Numbered from the stretch's first letter, positions 29,080 through 38,556 are shown. The stretch is DNA of 64,000 bases from an uncultured Vibrio sp. (GCF_963675395.1 NZ_OY776222.1:496001-560000); one strand, 5' to 3'. Program-made: numbers and translations. Notes: generated from the letters alone by a model not told the origin.

Positions 29080-29977
29080 TAGCTTGTTTACCTGCGTAGC
29101 TCTTAGTAATCAGCCATTGGTTAATCACAGTGATAAAGGCCAGCATCGCCATCAAAATAACCGAGATAGCGGCGGCGAGATTGGGTTCAAGGAACAGATC
29201 ACCAGAGACCAGGCTCGCAATACGAATGGTGATGAGGTTGTAGTTACCTGAAGTCAACGCATACACACTGGCATACGCGCCAATAGCGTTTGCAATTAGG
29301 ATGATTAACGTGCCCAACAACGCGGGAGAGAGTACCGGTAAGGCGACTCGTATCCAGTATTGTGAGGTCTTCGCTCCAAGCAATGCTGCTGCCGCTTGCC
29401 AATCGTCACTCAGGGCATCGAATGCAGGATAAAGTAGTAGTACTGCCAACGGGATTTGGAAGTAGATGTAAATCGCCATCAATCCCCATTTGCCATACAG
29501 GTCGAAATCCCCGATCAAACCGTATTGCTTGAGCAATAAAGTGACCGCCCCGTTAGTGCCTAAAATAATGATGAACGCGAACGCCAGAGGTACGCCAGCA
29601 AAGTTGCTGCTCATGTTGGTGAAGGCAATCACACCGTCACGGATTTTTGAATCAACACGACGTAATGAGGAAACCAATACGGTTGCAACCATTAACCCAA
29701 TAATGCTCGACCAAAACGCGAGCCATAAGCTGTTGCCAAAAGCTTGCATCATGAAGGTTGAGTCAAACACTTCCAGATAGTTGTCGAACGCAAACTCTTC
29801 GTCGTAAATAAAGCTGTTAATCAGTACCCAGACAATCGGCGCAAGCTGAAACAGGTAGAAAAAAAGAGCGAAAGGAACAAGCCATAACACAGGCTTACTC
29901 CGTTTTAACCAACTATTCATTCGACGCTTTTTCACGCTTACGTTGCTGGTTGTTGATGAAATGGCAGAACTGCTCAT
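29066..29977 (-). CDS. ABC transporter permease 1
   Basis: 303 residues with six main membrane helices after a basic cytosolic N-terminus. The EAA-type loop is QAAAALLGAKTSQYWIRVALPVL. PotB/PhnU-like. Overlaps the hydrolase gene by 4 bases upstream, so translation is coupled. Confidence 0.9.
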   Translation of the reverse strand: MSSSAISSTTSNVSVKKRRMNSWLKRSKPVLWLVPFALFFYLFQLAPIVWVLINSFIYDEEFAFDNYLEVFDSTFMMQAFGNSLWLAFWSSIIGLMVATVLVSSLRRVDSKIRDGVIAFTNMSSNFAGVPLAFAFIIILGTNGAVTLLLKQYGLIGDFDLYGKWGLMAIYIYFQIPLAVLLLYPAFDALSDDWQAAAALLGAKTSQYWIRVALPVLSPALLGTLIILIANAIGAYASVYALTSGNYNLITIRIASLVSGDLFLEPNLAAAISVILMAMLAFITVINQWLITKSYAGKQANAKR

Positions 29978-30780
29978 AGTGCTAACAATTCTTGAGTGTA
30001 AGGTTTAGAGTGATCTAGGTTAAGAAGCTGACAAACCGAGCCACATATCTCTGTTTGCTTAACGTGGCATTCTTGGTGGGTGAACGTATCGCCAATCACA
30101 AACAATGGCACTTCTCTTTCTTCTGGCAGTATGCCGCCATGAGATAAGTCGTTGTTCATGCCATGATCGCTGGTCACAATGATCTGGTAGCCATCAGCAA
30201 GCCATTGATCGATGTAGTTGGAAAGAATAATGTCTGCGCCACGCGCGCAATTGCGGTATTGACGAGAGTCTAAGCCGAATTTATGACCCAAATCATCAAT
30301 GTTCATTGGATGAATCAGCAAAAAGTCTGGCTGATGTTCACGGCGTAAATGTTCAGCATCTAAGAACAGCGCTTCGTCAGGGTATTGATCCCAGTGATAA
30401 AAACAGCCGTGTTGAATATTCAGTGTCTCATCATTGGTAAAACGGTCACGCACAGCGCTATACGGGGCGCGATTATAAAGTTCGCTCACCCAGTGATAAG
30501 CTGCTGCTGCGGTCACTTTGCCCTGAGACTTGGCCAAACTGAAGATGGAATCCTGATTCGACAAACGAACGATATTGTTGTTGACGATGCCGCTCTCAAT
30601 CGGACGAATTCCGGTTAGGATGCACTCATAAAGTGGGCGGGACATAGAAGGAAGTTCACATTGAACCGGATACAGTGTTGCGCGTTGCTGTTCTAACAGA
30701 CCGTTTAGGTAGCCCATGCAATCACGGGCTACCTGATAGTTCAGTCCATCGAGAACAACAAGGATAACCTTATTGCTCAT
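29974..30780 (-). CDS. Alkaline-phosphatase-superfamily hydrolase (type I phosphodiesterase-like)
   Basis: 268 residues, no signal peptide. VLDGLN (metal aspartate near residue 10), the nucleophile region CELPSMSRPLYE, NIDDLGHKFG (metal Asp/His) and VTSDHGMNN (Asp-His) are the metal-binding motifs of the nucleotide pyrophosphatase/phosphodiesterase branch. The enzyme is cytosolic and lies inside an importer operon between the binding protein and permease genes. It should therefore act on the imported compound, probably a phosphodiester or phosphonate. Phosphonoacetate-hydrolase-like activity is an alternative. Shorter than most characterised members. Confidence 0.82.
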   Translation of the reverse strand: MSNKVILVVLDGLNYQVARDCMGYLNGLLEQQRATLYPVQCELPSMSRPLYECILTGIRPIESGIVNNNIVRLSNQDSIFSLAKSQGKVTAAAAYHWVSELYNRAPYSAVRDRFTNDETLNIQHGCFYHWDQYPDEALFLDAEHLRREHQPDFLLIHPMNIDDLGHKFGLDSRQYRNCARGADIILSNYIDQWLADGYQIIVTSDHGMNNDLSHGGILPEEREVPLFVIGDTFTHQECHVKQTEICGSVCQLLNLDHSKPYTQELLAL

Positions 30781-30825
30781 GATATTTTCTCGTTACTTCT
30801 TAGGAGAGGGACGTAATATGTGTTG

Positions 30826-31905
30826 TTACTGCTGATGAATCAGTACGTTCTCTTGCCATTGGCGCGGTAGCTTACGTGCCGATTTTTCCCATGCAGAGAA
30901 ATCTGTAACAGGTTTAGCGTTTGAGTACTGGTCGTTAGCAATCAGCTTTTCCTGAATCGATTTTGGCAGGGTGATGTTGCTACGAATCGGACGTGCATAA
31001 CCTTCAGCAAGGTTAATCTGACCCTGGTCGCTGAAGATGTATTCACGTGCTAGTTTTGCCGCATTCGGATTTTTCGCGTACTTATTGATGATGGTTGTGT
31101 AGCCCGAAATCACAGAGCCGTCTTGAGGAATGTTGACACTAAACTGGTCGCGCTCAATCTGGTCACGGTAATTCAGTGCGTTGAAATCCCACAGGATAGC
31201 CACTTCGACTTCACCTTTTTCAAGGTTGGCAATGCTTGGGTCAGTAAATGACAAACGGCCTTGCTTAGCTAATTTCGCAAAAAACTCGATTGCAGGCTTT
31301 AAGTTAGACTCGTCACCGCCATGGGCAAACGCAGCGGCAAGTACTGCATTGTTAGCTTGTGCCGCCACACCTACATCACCAACGGTTACTTTGTAGTCGC
31401 CTTTTAGCAGATCATCCCAGGTTTTGGGTGCGTTTTTCACTAGGTTATTGTTTGAGATGAAAGAGATAGTACCAGTATAAGCCAGTGCCCAGTGACCATC
31501 TTTGTCTTTCGCCCAATCAGGAATATCACTCCAAGTCGTTGGTTTGTATGGCTGTGTTACGCCTTTTTTAACGGCTACTCGTGCAAAGGCAAAACCTACA
31601 TCACCAATATCAGCGGTCGCATTTTTCTTTTCAGCTTCGAATTTTGCGATCTCTTGAGCGGAGCTCATGTCCGTGTCCTGATGCTTCAAACCGTAGTTTG
31701 ATTGCAAGTCCGTCCATGTGTCTTTCCAGTTTGCCCAACTGCCAGGCATACCCACACTGTATACGGCACCTTCTTGTTGAGCCGCTTTTACCAATGTGTC
31801 TAAGTTTGCGTTTGTTTCTTGTGTCGCGGAAAACGCAGAGGTAGATAGTGTTGCTGCAATCAGAGTGGCTGATGTTACAGCGGAACGGCTAAGCAAAGTT
31901 TTCAT
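30826..31905 (-). CDS. ABC transporter periplasmic substrate-binding protein
   Basis: 359 residues. Signal peptide ending ...STSAFSATQ, then a two-lobed type II binding fold (VYSVGMPGSWANWKDTW, ALAYTGTISFISNNNL, VAILWDFNALNYRDQIERDQF). AGGATAG precedes the ATG. First gene of the operon. It resembles binding proteins annotated for iron, polyamine or 2-aminoethylphosphonate uptake. The enzyme neighbours favour an organophosphorus ligand. Confidence 0.88.
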   Translation of the reverse strand: MKTLLSRSAVTSATLIAATLSTSAFSATQETNANLDTLVKAAQQEGAVYSVGMPGSWANWKDTWTDLQSNYGLKHQDTDMSSAQEIAKFEAEKKNATADIGDVGFAFARVAVKKGVTQPYKPTTWSDIPDWAKDKDGHWALAYTGTISFISNNNLVKNAPKTWDDLLKGDYKVTVGDVGVAAQANNAVLAAAFAHGGDESNLKPAIEFFAKLAKQGRLSFTDPSIANLEKGEVEVAILWDFNALNYRDQIERDQFSVNIPQDGSVISGYTTIINKYAKNPNAAKLAREYIFSDQGQINLAEGYARPIRSNITLPKSIQEKLIANDQYSNAKPVTDFSAWEKSARKLPRQWQENVLIHQQ

Positions 31906-31919
31906 TGTCTCTATCCTTC

Positions 31920-31931
31920 TGGACTAGGTCA
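31920..31931. promoter_or_regulatory. Candidate operator 1 (HutC-type regulator)
   Basis: TGGACTAGGTCA, immediately upstream of the binding-protein gene. It matches the second site at 32101 in 11 of 12 positions and fits the imperfect-palindrome style of HutC-family operators (TGGTNTAGACCA-like). Confidence 0.5.
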
Positions 31932-32100
31932 GTAAGTTCGATTGTTATCCTATGGATGGAATGTGACGTTTTGGCGCAGAAGATTTGACAGTTATGCTGA
32001 TTTTCTGTGGCAGTTATATTTCACCTGAATGCAGGTTAACCACTCGTTAGCTGTCATATTTCTGTTATCCAATTGACCTATCGTGTTCATCAAATAACTA

Positions 32101-32112
32101 TGGACTAGATCA
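32101..32112. promoter_or_regulatory. Candidate operator 2 (HutC-type regulator)
   Basis: TGGACTAGATCA, ending 3 bases before the regulator's ATG. Same motif as at 31920. Binding there would autoregulate the GntR gene. Confidence 0.5.
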
Positions 32113-32115
32113 GAA

Positions 32116-32856
32116 ATGAACACTTTGGGCACTGCTTACTCTGGAAAGCAGTCAGGGACGCAACTAGGAAAAATTAAAGCGACGCTTCGTGAACAAATTC
32201 ATTCAGGGGTGATCGTGCAAGGGCAAAAGTTGCCATCGGAACGTGAGTTAAGTGAGCTTTTCTCGACGACCAGAATCACCATTAAGGACGCGTTGGTTTC
32301 GTTAGAAACTGAGGGAATCATTTATCGTGAGGAGAGACGAGGTTGGTATGTTTCTCCACCAAGAGTCTGCTATAACCCCTTATCCCGTTCTCACTTTCAT
32401 CAAATGATTCGCGAACAGGACCGTATCGCGGAAACCAAGTTGATCAATGTGCGCAGTGAAATGGCGTCTGGTGAGTATGCCAGAGTATTAGAAGTTGAGC
32501 AGATCACGCCCATCTATATTATTGAACGATTACGCCATATTGATGGCCGTGCAGTACTGTTTGTCGAAAACGTTCTGAAATCGTCGTTATTTGAAGGGAT
32601 CTTAGCGGAAAACCTGACCATGTCACTGACAGGCATATATAGGAAGAACTATGGGTTTGAAACAAAACGCTCCCGATTTGATGTGATTCCAACCTCAGCG
32701 CCTGCTCATGTTGCTAAATCTCTGAATCTGGCTGAGGGACAACCCGTTCTTAAGATCTGTCGGGTGAACTATAACCAGAATGGGGAGTTGATGGATTGTG
32801 AGCTGGAATATTGGCGCCCGGATGCGGTGAGAATTTGCATTGACAGTGTAGAATGA
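32116..32856 (+). CDS. GntR/HutC-family regulator (UTRA domain)
   Basis: 246 residues. N-terminal winged helix near residues 20-85 (GQKLPSERELSELFSTTRITIKDALVSLE) and a C-terminal UTRA effector domain (VEQITPIYIIERLRHIDGRAVLFVENVL). Divergent from the importer operon, with the same 12-base motif before both genes, so likely its local repressor with a phosphorylated or amino ligand. Resembles PhnR-type regulators. There is no strong ribosome site before the ATG. Confidence 0.88.
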   Translation: MNTLGTAYSGKQSGTQLGKIKATLREQIHSGVIVQGQKLPSERELSELFSTTRITIKDALVSLETEGIIYREERRGWYVSPPRVCYNPLSRSHFHQMIREQDRIAETKLINVRSEMASGEYARVLEVEQITPIYIIERLRHIDGRAVLFVENVLKSSLFEGILAENLTMSLTGIYRKNYGFETKRSRFDVIPTSAPAHVAKSLNLAEGQPVLKICRVNYNQNGELMDCELEYWRPDAVRICIDSVE

Positions 32857-32862
32857 ATAAGA

Positions 32863-32897
32863 GATTCCCGATAACTTTTAGATGATTACCGGGAATC
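32863..32897. terminator. Hairpin between the GntR and BCCT genes
   Basis: GATTCCCG and CGGGAATC form the stem between convergent genes. No long T run on either strand. Confidence 0.5.
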
Positions 32898-32910
32898 ATA
32901 ACTTAAGCGA

Positions 32911-34494
32911 TTAAACTAAACCTTGCTCTTTCGCCATTTGTTTTGCAATGCTTGGAGCTTTCCAGATGCTTGGTAACAGAATGAAAGACACAGGCACTGC
33001 AGTAATTACAATAAAGGATTGTAACGCAGAGATACCGCCCGACCCCATCGAGATCAGAACAATCGCCACTAGGCCCATAATCAATCCCCAAAATGAACGG
33101 ATCATCGCATTAGGTTCTGTTGACCCTGTCATTACAACGCTGATGGTATAGGTCATCGAGTCACCGGTGGTCACAATGAAGGTTGTAGTCAACACCAAGA
33201 AAAGCACTGAAATGACCATTGGGTATGGCACCTGTGAGGTAATGGCTAGTAAAACCGCCGGAAGGTTAAAGCCTTTAAACGCGCCTGAAATCAAGCCTGG
33301 GTTTTCTAGTTCAAATGCTAACCCACTACCACCAACAATACTGAACCAAAAGCATGTGATCAGCGGTGCAGCGATACTAATTGCCATGATCAACTGACGA
33401 ATCGAACGGCCACGAGAGATACGAGCGATAAAAATTGCCATCATTGGACCATAACCAATAAACCAGCCCCAGAAGAATACGGTCCACCAGCTTAGCCAGT
33501 CTGTATCACCACGATAGAGAGCCATAGGGAAGAAGTTGTCTACCAAACGTCCCATACCTTGAATATAACCATCAACTATAAACGAAGTCGGACCAACAAA
33601 CAGAAGATAGCCAACTAACAGGATGGAGAGAATGATGTTGTAGCGACTGATGATTTGAATGCCTTTACTTACCCCACTCAATGCGGAAAGGGTGTACATC
33701 AAAATCGCAGCAATAATGACCATACTTTGAATCACAAAGGTATCCGGTAGACCGAATAATGCGTTAAGCGCGTAGCTGATTTGTAAGCCCAGAAAGCCAA
33801 TTGGACCGATTGTTCCTGCTGCAGCGGCGATGATGCTACATGCGTCAGCTAAGTTACCTATCCAGCCATTGATGGCTTTATCCCCTAAAACAGGGTAAAG
33901 CAGCGTACGTGGTTTTAATGGCAGCCCCTTGTCGTAATGGAGGTGCATTAACACAATAGAGGAAAGGCCACCAAGGATCGCCCAGGCTAAGAAGCCCCAA
34001 TGCATAAATGACTGAGATAGCGCATTAATGGCGGCCGTTTTAGGTGAAGCGTCACCATAGAGTGGTGGAGCCGTAACAAAATGGGCGATAGGCTCAGCAG
34101 CTGCCCAGAAAACACCACCGCCAGCAAGTAGAGTACAGAGTACGATCGATAACCATTTGAAATTATCGATTTCTGGCTTTGCTAAACCGCCTAAACGTAC
34201 ATCACCAGTACGCCCGAAAGCTAGAGCCAAGCCAATTAAGAAATTGAGAAGAAGCAATACCTGCCAGTATGCTCCGAAATATTCTGTGGCATATCCAAAG
34301 CCAGTGTTAACCATTGCGGTTAGAGAGTCAGTACTCGTCAGAGCGAGAAGAACGAACAGAGTAAGAAAGCTACCACTTAACCAGAATACCGGGTTAGTGA
34401 GTTCGAGTCGGTTAACTAAGGATGGAGGATGGATCGCAGCATAGTCTGCTTCCTGAACAGGAGCATGGGAGGCGGTATTCGTCATATTTGACAT
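32911..34494 (-). CDS. BCCT family transporter
   Basis: 527 residues, about twelve membrane helices. The family motif appears as WTVFFWGWFIGYGPMMAIFIARISRGRSIRQ. The W-rich helix differs from the BetP/CaiT consensus (WAWWISWSPFVG), so substrate is not simply betaine. AAAEPI near residue 130 is also family-typical. Imports quaternary-ammonium or related compounds by sodium or proton coupling. It is convergent with the GntR gene. A functional link to the neighbouring organophosphorus operon (for example choline from phosphocholine) is only a guess. Confidence 0.88.
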   Translation of the reverse strand: MSNMTNTASHAPVQEADYAAIHPPSLVNRLELTNPVFWLSGSFLTLFVLLALTSTDSLTAMVNTGFGYATEYFGAYWQVLLLLNFLIGLALAFGRTGDVRLGGLAKPEIDNFKWLSIVLCTLLAGGGVFWAAAEPIAHFVTAPPLYGDASPKTAAINALSQSFMHWGFLAWAILGGLSSIVLMHLHYDKGLPLKPRTLLYPVLGDKAINGWIGNLADACSIIAAAAGTIGPIGFLGLQISYALNALFGLPDTFVIQSMVIIAAILMYTLSALSGVSKGIQIISRYNIILSILLVGYLLFVGPTSFIVDGYIQGMGRLVDNFFPMALYRGDTDWLSWWTVFFWGWFIGYGPMMAIFIARISRGRSIRQLIMAISIAAPLITCFWFSIVGGSGLAFELENPGLISGAFKGFNLPAVLLAITSQVPYPMVISVLFLVLTTTFIVTTGDSMTYTISVVMTGSTEPNAMIRSFWGLIMGLVAIVLISMGSGGISALQSFIVITAVPVSFILLPSIWKAPSIAKQMAKEQGLV

Positions 34495-34688
34495 AAGTAC
34501 TTCGCTTTTTCGGGCTCGAAAGCCGTGTATTTCCCCTCACATTCAGTCGATGAAAAGTGTGAGGGAGTTCAAAAAGCCGCAAATACTAGCACGTCGAGAT
34601 AATGAAATTAACCGTAGATTTAAGTTCATTGCTTGTTCGTTAGCCAAGACATTGATTTCTTGAATCAGGTGAAACAGAAATGGAGGGG

Positions 34689-34943
34689 TTATTTAAGTTT
34701 TTGATGTGTTCGATAACCAACCACGTAACCGATGTAGAATAGAGCGGCGAGTGTGATTAGCGCTATGGTGTAAGCGAAAATTCGGTCAAGCCCGATGCCA
34801 AAAGCGAAGGTAAACGCAATGCCGTTGACGGCTTCTACAGGAAAGTTGTACCAAGCACCATGGACCGAAGAACCAAAAAGCAGCATTGTGCTGAGTAGAA
34901 AGATCACGCCGCCCAATAAGCCGAACCATCTGCTGTTGTTCAT
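34689..34943 (-). CDS. Small membrane protein of unknown function
   Basis: 84 residues with two or three hydrophobic helices (GLLGGVIFLLSTMLLFG, GIAFTFAFGIGLDRIF, TIALITLAALFYIGYVVGY) and a basic C-terminus (RTHQKLK). I do not recognise a family. Single gene. Confidence 0.6.
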   Translation of the reverse strand: MNNSRWFGLLGGVIFLLSTMLLFGSSVHGAWYNFPVEAVNGIAFTFAFGIGLDRIFAYTIALITLAALFYIGYVVGYRTHQKLK

Positions 34944-34998
34944 GTTTATACTCGAGTGTTACCTAAGTAACGTAACAAAATATTTCAGGGAAAATATT

Positions 34999-35041
34999 AT
35001 ATACCCAAATGACCTTTACGTGCGTGGTTATTTGGGTATAT
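34999..35041. repeat. 12-bp inverted repeat
   Basis: ATATACCCAAAT (34999-35010) and ATTTGGGTATAT (35030-35041), perfect, with a 19-base spacer. It lies in the gap upstream of the small membrane protein gene. Confidence 0.7.
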
Positions 35042-35146
35042 ATCTGGGTGAGAGTGTTAGTCGTAGCAATATTTGATGAATAGTTAGGGGACTTTCTTTT
35101 AGAAAATCGTTAGATAGCGAGTTCTTAGTTCGACCATAAGCCAACC

Positions 35147-35293
35147 ATGCAAGACTTACAGGGGCAAGTGCACAAGCCTAAAAATAACTACTCGCTGCTA
35201 TACATGTGGGGCGTAACTGAGATCAGTAACAACGAATCAGAAATCAATAACGATAACAAGCGCGATTGCGCTCACTTGAAATATCGTAGTTAA
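35147..35293 (+). CDS. Candidate 48-residue ORF or small RNA
   Basis: ATG at 35147, starting MQDLQGQVHKPKNNYSLLYM and ending HLKYRS. It is followed 12 bases later by a strong plus-strand terminator, which no other gene explains. No good Shine-Dalgarno is visible, so the unit may be a non-coding transcript rather than a protein. I recognise no family. Confidence 0.3.
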   Translation: MQDLQGQVHKPKNNYSLLYMWGVTEISNNESEINNDNKRDCAHLKYRS

Positions 35294-35304
35294 GGACTCT
35301 GAAC

Positions 35305-35338
35305 ACCCCTCATCATTGATGTGATGAGGGGGTTTTTA
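35305..35338 (+). terminator. Plus-strand rho-independent terminator
   Basis: CCCCTCATCA and TGATGAGGGG around TTGATG, then GTTTTTA. The T run is on the plus strand only, although the flanking long genes are both on the minus strand. Confidence 0.8.
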
Positions 35339-35342
35339 TCAG

Positions 35343-36596
35343 CTAAACAGCTCGTGTCACCAAACAGAAATGTTTTTTTCCGCGCTGAAGTAGCCAGTAT
35401 TGGTCAAACAGTGGGAAGCTCAAAATTGGCGCTTTACTGGCGACTTTTTCGCCGTTAACACTAATGGCATTGTTATCTATCAGTTCTCTAGCAATGCGTT
35501 TCGAGCTTGCCAGACCTGACTCAATAAGCAGTTCCACCAAGTCTTGTTGATGACTTTTTATGCTTGGTAAACCATCCAACTCAAGCTGTTTTAGTTCACT
35601 TAAACTCAGTTGTTGCACATCACCGCTAAACAGTGCCTGAGTAATACGCTCGGCACTTGCTAAGCCAGCCGCGCCATGAACAAAACGTGTCATTTCCTCG
35701 GCAAGAATACGCTGTGCCTGAGGCTTACCTTTGCTTGAGTTATCTTGTGTTTCGATTGCTGTAATCTCTTCACAACTCAAGAAAGTGTAGTAACGCAAGA
35801 AGTGGTAGACATCGGCGTCTTCTGCTGCCAGCCAGAACTGGTAAAACGCGTAAGGTGAGGTTTTAGTTGCATCTAGCCAAACTGCGCCGCCCTCCGTTTT
35901 ACCAAATTTGGTGCCATCGGATTTGGTGATCAGTGGTAATGTTAAGCCAAATACCTGCTCACCATTTTGACGGCGTGTTAAGTCTATCCCGCTGACAATG
36001 TTACCCCATTGGTCATTTCCGCCGATCTGTAATCGACAGCCGTACTGACGGTTGAGTTCGGCAAAATCGTAGGACTGTAAAAGCGCGTAACTGAACTCTG
36101 TAAACGAGATGCCCTGATCAGGACGCTGCAGGCGCTGTTTCACCGATTCGCGATTGATCATAGTGTTGATAGAAAAGTGCTTACCGACATCGCGGAAAAA
36201 ATCGATCACATTGATTTTCTGCATCCAGTCGGCATTGTTGACCTGCTGCATTGGTGTCGCTAGTTGAGGGTTCATCACTTGCTGGATTTGTTTGGACAGA
36301 TCATCCACCCAGCCAGTAACGGTCTCCTCTGAATTAAGACTGCGCTCGGTGGCTTTAAAGCTTGGGTCACCAATCATGCCTGTCGCCCCACCAATCAAAG
36401 CTATCGCCTGATGCCCTGCATCCTGAAAGCGCTTGAGCATAATTAACGGTATAAGGTGACCAATATGCAGGCTGCCTGCGGTTGGATCAAAACCACAGTA
36501 GACAGTTTGTGGCTCTGAAAAAAGTGTTTGGATCAGTTCTAAATCACTGGCTTGCGCGATCAAACCTCGCGCTTGTAAATCTTCAATCAATGTCAT
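35343..36596 (-). CDS. tyrS: Tyrosyl-tRNA synthetase
   Basis: 417 residues, class I aminoacyl-tRNA synthetase. HIGH motif as HIGHLIP near residue 45, tyrosine pocket [13 protein letters not shown] equivalent as KFGKT near 230, and a C-terminal S4-like RNA-binding domain ([22 protein letters not shown]). Vibrios often carry two tyrS genes. This one sits among accessory genes, so it may be the second copy. No T-box leader or other control element is visible upstream. Confidence 0.93.
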   Translation of the reverse strand: MTLIEDLQARGLIAQASDLELIQTLFSEPQTVYCGFDPTAGSLHIGHLIPLIMLKRFQDAGHQAIALIGGATGMIGDPSFKATERSLNSEETVTGWVDDLSKQIQQVMNPQLATPMQQVNNADWMQKINVIDFFRDVGKHFSINTMINRESVKQRLQRPDQGISFTEFSYALLQSYDFAELNRQYGCRLQIGGNDQWGNIVSGIDLTRRQNGEQVFGLTLPLITKSDGTKFGKTEGGAVWLDATKTSPYAFYQFWLAAEDADVYHFLRYYTFLSCEEITAIETQDNSSKGKPQAQRILAEEMTRFVHGAAGLASAERITQALFSGDVQQLSLSELKQLELDGLPSIKSHQQDLVELLIESGLASSKRIARELIDNNAISVNGEKVASKAPILSFPLFDQYWLLQRGKKHFCLVTRAV

Positions 36597-36677
36597 TGTC
36601 TTATCTGCATGAGTTATTCCTTCATTAAGACTAAAGCGCGACAGGACTGACCGACATATCCCTAAAGGGACGGTTTG

Positions 36678-37535
36678 TTATCTTTCGTGGGTAATTAGGT
36701 GATTAAGAAACAGTTGAAATAGCTCACCAAGTGAGGAGACTTTTAGTTGTGAGTAGATGCGTTTACGATGGTTTTTGACGGTGCCTTGTACCAGACCTAG
36801 CTGGGTCGAAATTTCTTTGGTATCAAACCCTTGTACCAGCCGTGTGGCGACTTCCTGCTCTCGTCGGGTTAACGTATCGGTGCCAAATGTTGTCAAAGCG
36901 TGTTCTATTACTTCTCGTAGGTTGCCAGAAAATGTCTCGGGATTAAAAGCGGGCTCAGACATTGAAAACTCAGTTTGTTTCCAGTGTTGTTGGCACAGCG
37001 ATTGAAGTATCGAAAAGTAAGTTTGTAATCGGTTTATTTGCTGCTTTGAGAAGCGTTTGCCTTCTTTCAGGTAGCCAAAATAGAACATGACCCAGGAATG
37101 AGCTTCGATTTGGATCAGCATACTGAGTTCATCTTTCCAGCCTGTCTGGCGATAAAATTGGTCACAATAAGCTTGGTAATCCACTCCCTTACGCACCACA
37201 TCTTTTAGCGTAAAAATCCCTTGTTGTTTGCTGTCGTTTAGCTTCTGGAAAAAGGGATCATTTTGAAACGAATTGGTGAGATAGCGTTGAAAAAGCAAAT
37301 CTCGCTCATTTTCAATCGAATCATAAAGATAAATAGGGTGCTTGTTTTCACGATAGCCCAGAATCACCGCGCAATCAAAATCGAATAAAGTGCTGATCAC
37401 CCGCATCAATTTCGGCGTGAAATTGGGCGTATTTAAGGCAGAGATGGCCTCTGCGAGGAGCGTATTAACCTGAGTGTCAGACATGCGAAGTTGAGTTGAA
37501 GTGGTTTCATGTAAGCATAACGAAAACCGCCTCAT
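36678..37535 (-). CDS. LuxR-family transcriptional regulator
   Basis: 285 residues (268 if the internal ATG at 37484, MSDTQVN, is used; neither start has a strong ribosome site). The C-terminal helix-turn-helix is clear: LTRREQEVATRLVQGFDTKEISTQLGLVQGTVKNHRKRIYSQL. The N-terminal 200 residues show no receiver or autoinducer motif I recognise. Target genes unknown. Single gene downstream of tyrS in transcription direction. Confidence 0.8.
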   Translation of the reverse strand: MRRFSLCLHETTSTQLRMSDTQVNTLLAEAISALNTPNFTPKLMRVISTLFDFDCAVILGYRENKHPIYLYDSIENERDLLFQRYLTNSFQNDPFFQKLNDSKQQGIFTLKDVVRKGVDYQAYCDQFYRQTGWKDELSMLIQIEAHSWVMFYFGYLKEGKRFSKQQINRLQTYFSILQSLCQQHWKQTEFSMSEPAFNPETFSGNLREVIEHALTTFGTDTLTRREQEVATRLVQGFDTKEISTQLGLVQGTVKNHRKRIYSQLKVSSLGELFQLFLNHLITHER

Positions 37536-37606
37536 CGAGAAAGGGGAGCGTCGCCTTTGCTTTGACGTTGCTCCCCTTAGTTTCTATTGAATATTTCACA
37601 GGTTAG

Positions 37607-38386
37607 TTATTGAGAGTTGGTTAACTCCTCGTTGACCCAGTATTTAGAGCCAGACACGTTCGCGTCGACTAACAGACCTTTTGAATTCAACTGATACACC
37701 GCCACACCACTGGTAAAGTGGGTGCTGAGTTCTTCACCCTCATCGCCCGCAAGCGCCGTTGCTTCGCTGGAGGCTTCCCAGCCATCACTAACGAACGAGT
37801 CAAAATCTTTTTGGTTTTCAAACAGAACCACTTGTTGATAAAACTTGCCGCCAGCGCCGAGTGCCAAGCCCATACCGAACATATTCATGTACGTGCGTTT
37901 TTCTGTCTCTTTATTAACCGCAACGCCAGAGCCTGAGTTAGTGTGGAACAATAAAGACAACTTGCGAGAGTCAAATACCGCGTAGCCGTATGCTTGGTCG
38001 TAGAGTGTTTTTGCTTCCGGATTTTCATTGAAGAGTTTGAACATCGTGCTGTCAGCCATTAAGTCGACGGCTTGGCGAGCCTCCTCTAGCGTATCGCCTT
38101 CCATTAGCTCTTCAATCTTTTTATCGGCGATATCAATCCACTCTTTGCTTTTTTCAATGCTCGCATCGGTCCATTTACCAGCTGTGTTTATCGCTTCTTC
38201 TGACCAGTTCATAAAATCTTGCCAAGCTTGTTTAGAAAACGTTTTAGTACTGTCCCAAGCCTCTTGCGCGCCTTCCGCAACTGCATCACCCAGTTCCGAC
38301 ATTTTGGTGGAGATTTTATCCCAGTCAGCATGGGCTGGAGAGGCAAGTAACATTAGCGTTGTTAAGATAACGATCGGTTTTTTCAT
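37607..38386 (-). CDS. Exported YSC84/SYLF-domain protein
   Basis: Start taken at the ATG at 38386 (MKKPIVILTTLMLLASPAHA, a signal peptide; AAGAGA upstream) rather than the longer frame at 38422, giving 259 residues. After cleavage comes a helical, acidic segment (residues 20-100), then the SYLF lipid-binding domain around YDQAYGYAVFDSRKLSLLFHTNSGSGVAVN and TYMNMFGMGLALGAGGKFYQQVV. A periplasmic lipid-associated role is inferred from the domain. Confidence 0.8.
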   Translation of the reverse strand: MKKPIVILTTLMLLASPAHADWDKISTKMSELGDAVAEGAQEAWDSTKTFSKQAWQDFMNWSEEAINTAGKWTDASIEKSKEWIDIADKKIEELMEGDTLEEARQAVDLMADSTMFKLFNENPEAKTLYDQAYGYAVFDSRKLSLLFHTNSGSGVAVNKETEKRTYMNMFGMGLALGAGGKFYQQVVLFENQKDFDSFVSDGWEASSEATALAGDEGEELSTHFTSGVAVYQLNSKGLLVDANVSGSKYWVNEELTNSQ

Positions 38387-38523
38387 CAACTTTAATCTCT
38401 TGCGAAATGGGTTTCTTTTCATTCTAGGTGAAAATTCGCACAGGGAAAATCACACTTGATGCTAGGTTGAGAAAAGTGTCACGAACTCACGCAATATTGA
38501 CACAATGGGTTGTTACAGAATGC

Positions 38524-38556
38524 AAAAAGCCCCCAAACCGAAGTTTGAGGGCTTTA
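38524..38556. terminator. Terminator after ppsA
   Basis: AAAAAGCCCCCAAA and TTTGAGGGCTTT form the stem; read on the minus strand it ends in T residues just past the ppsA stop. Confidence 0.8.

Noticed and set aside
35147..35338. Known Vibrio sRNA (Qrr, Spot 42, RyhB, CsrB)
   Set aside because: The sequence lacks the remembered conserved cores of these RNAs and CsrB's repeated GGA loops.
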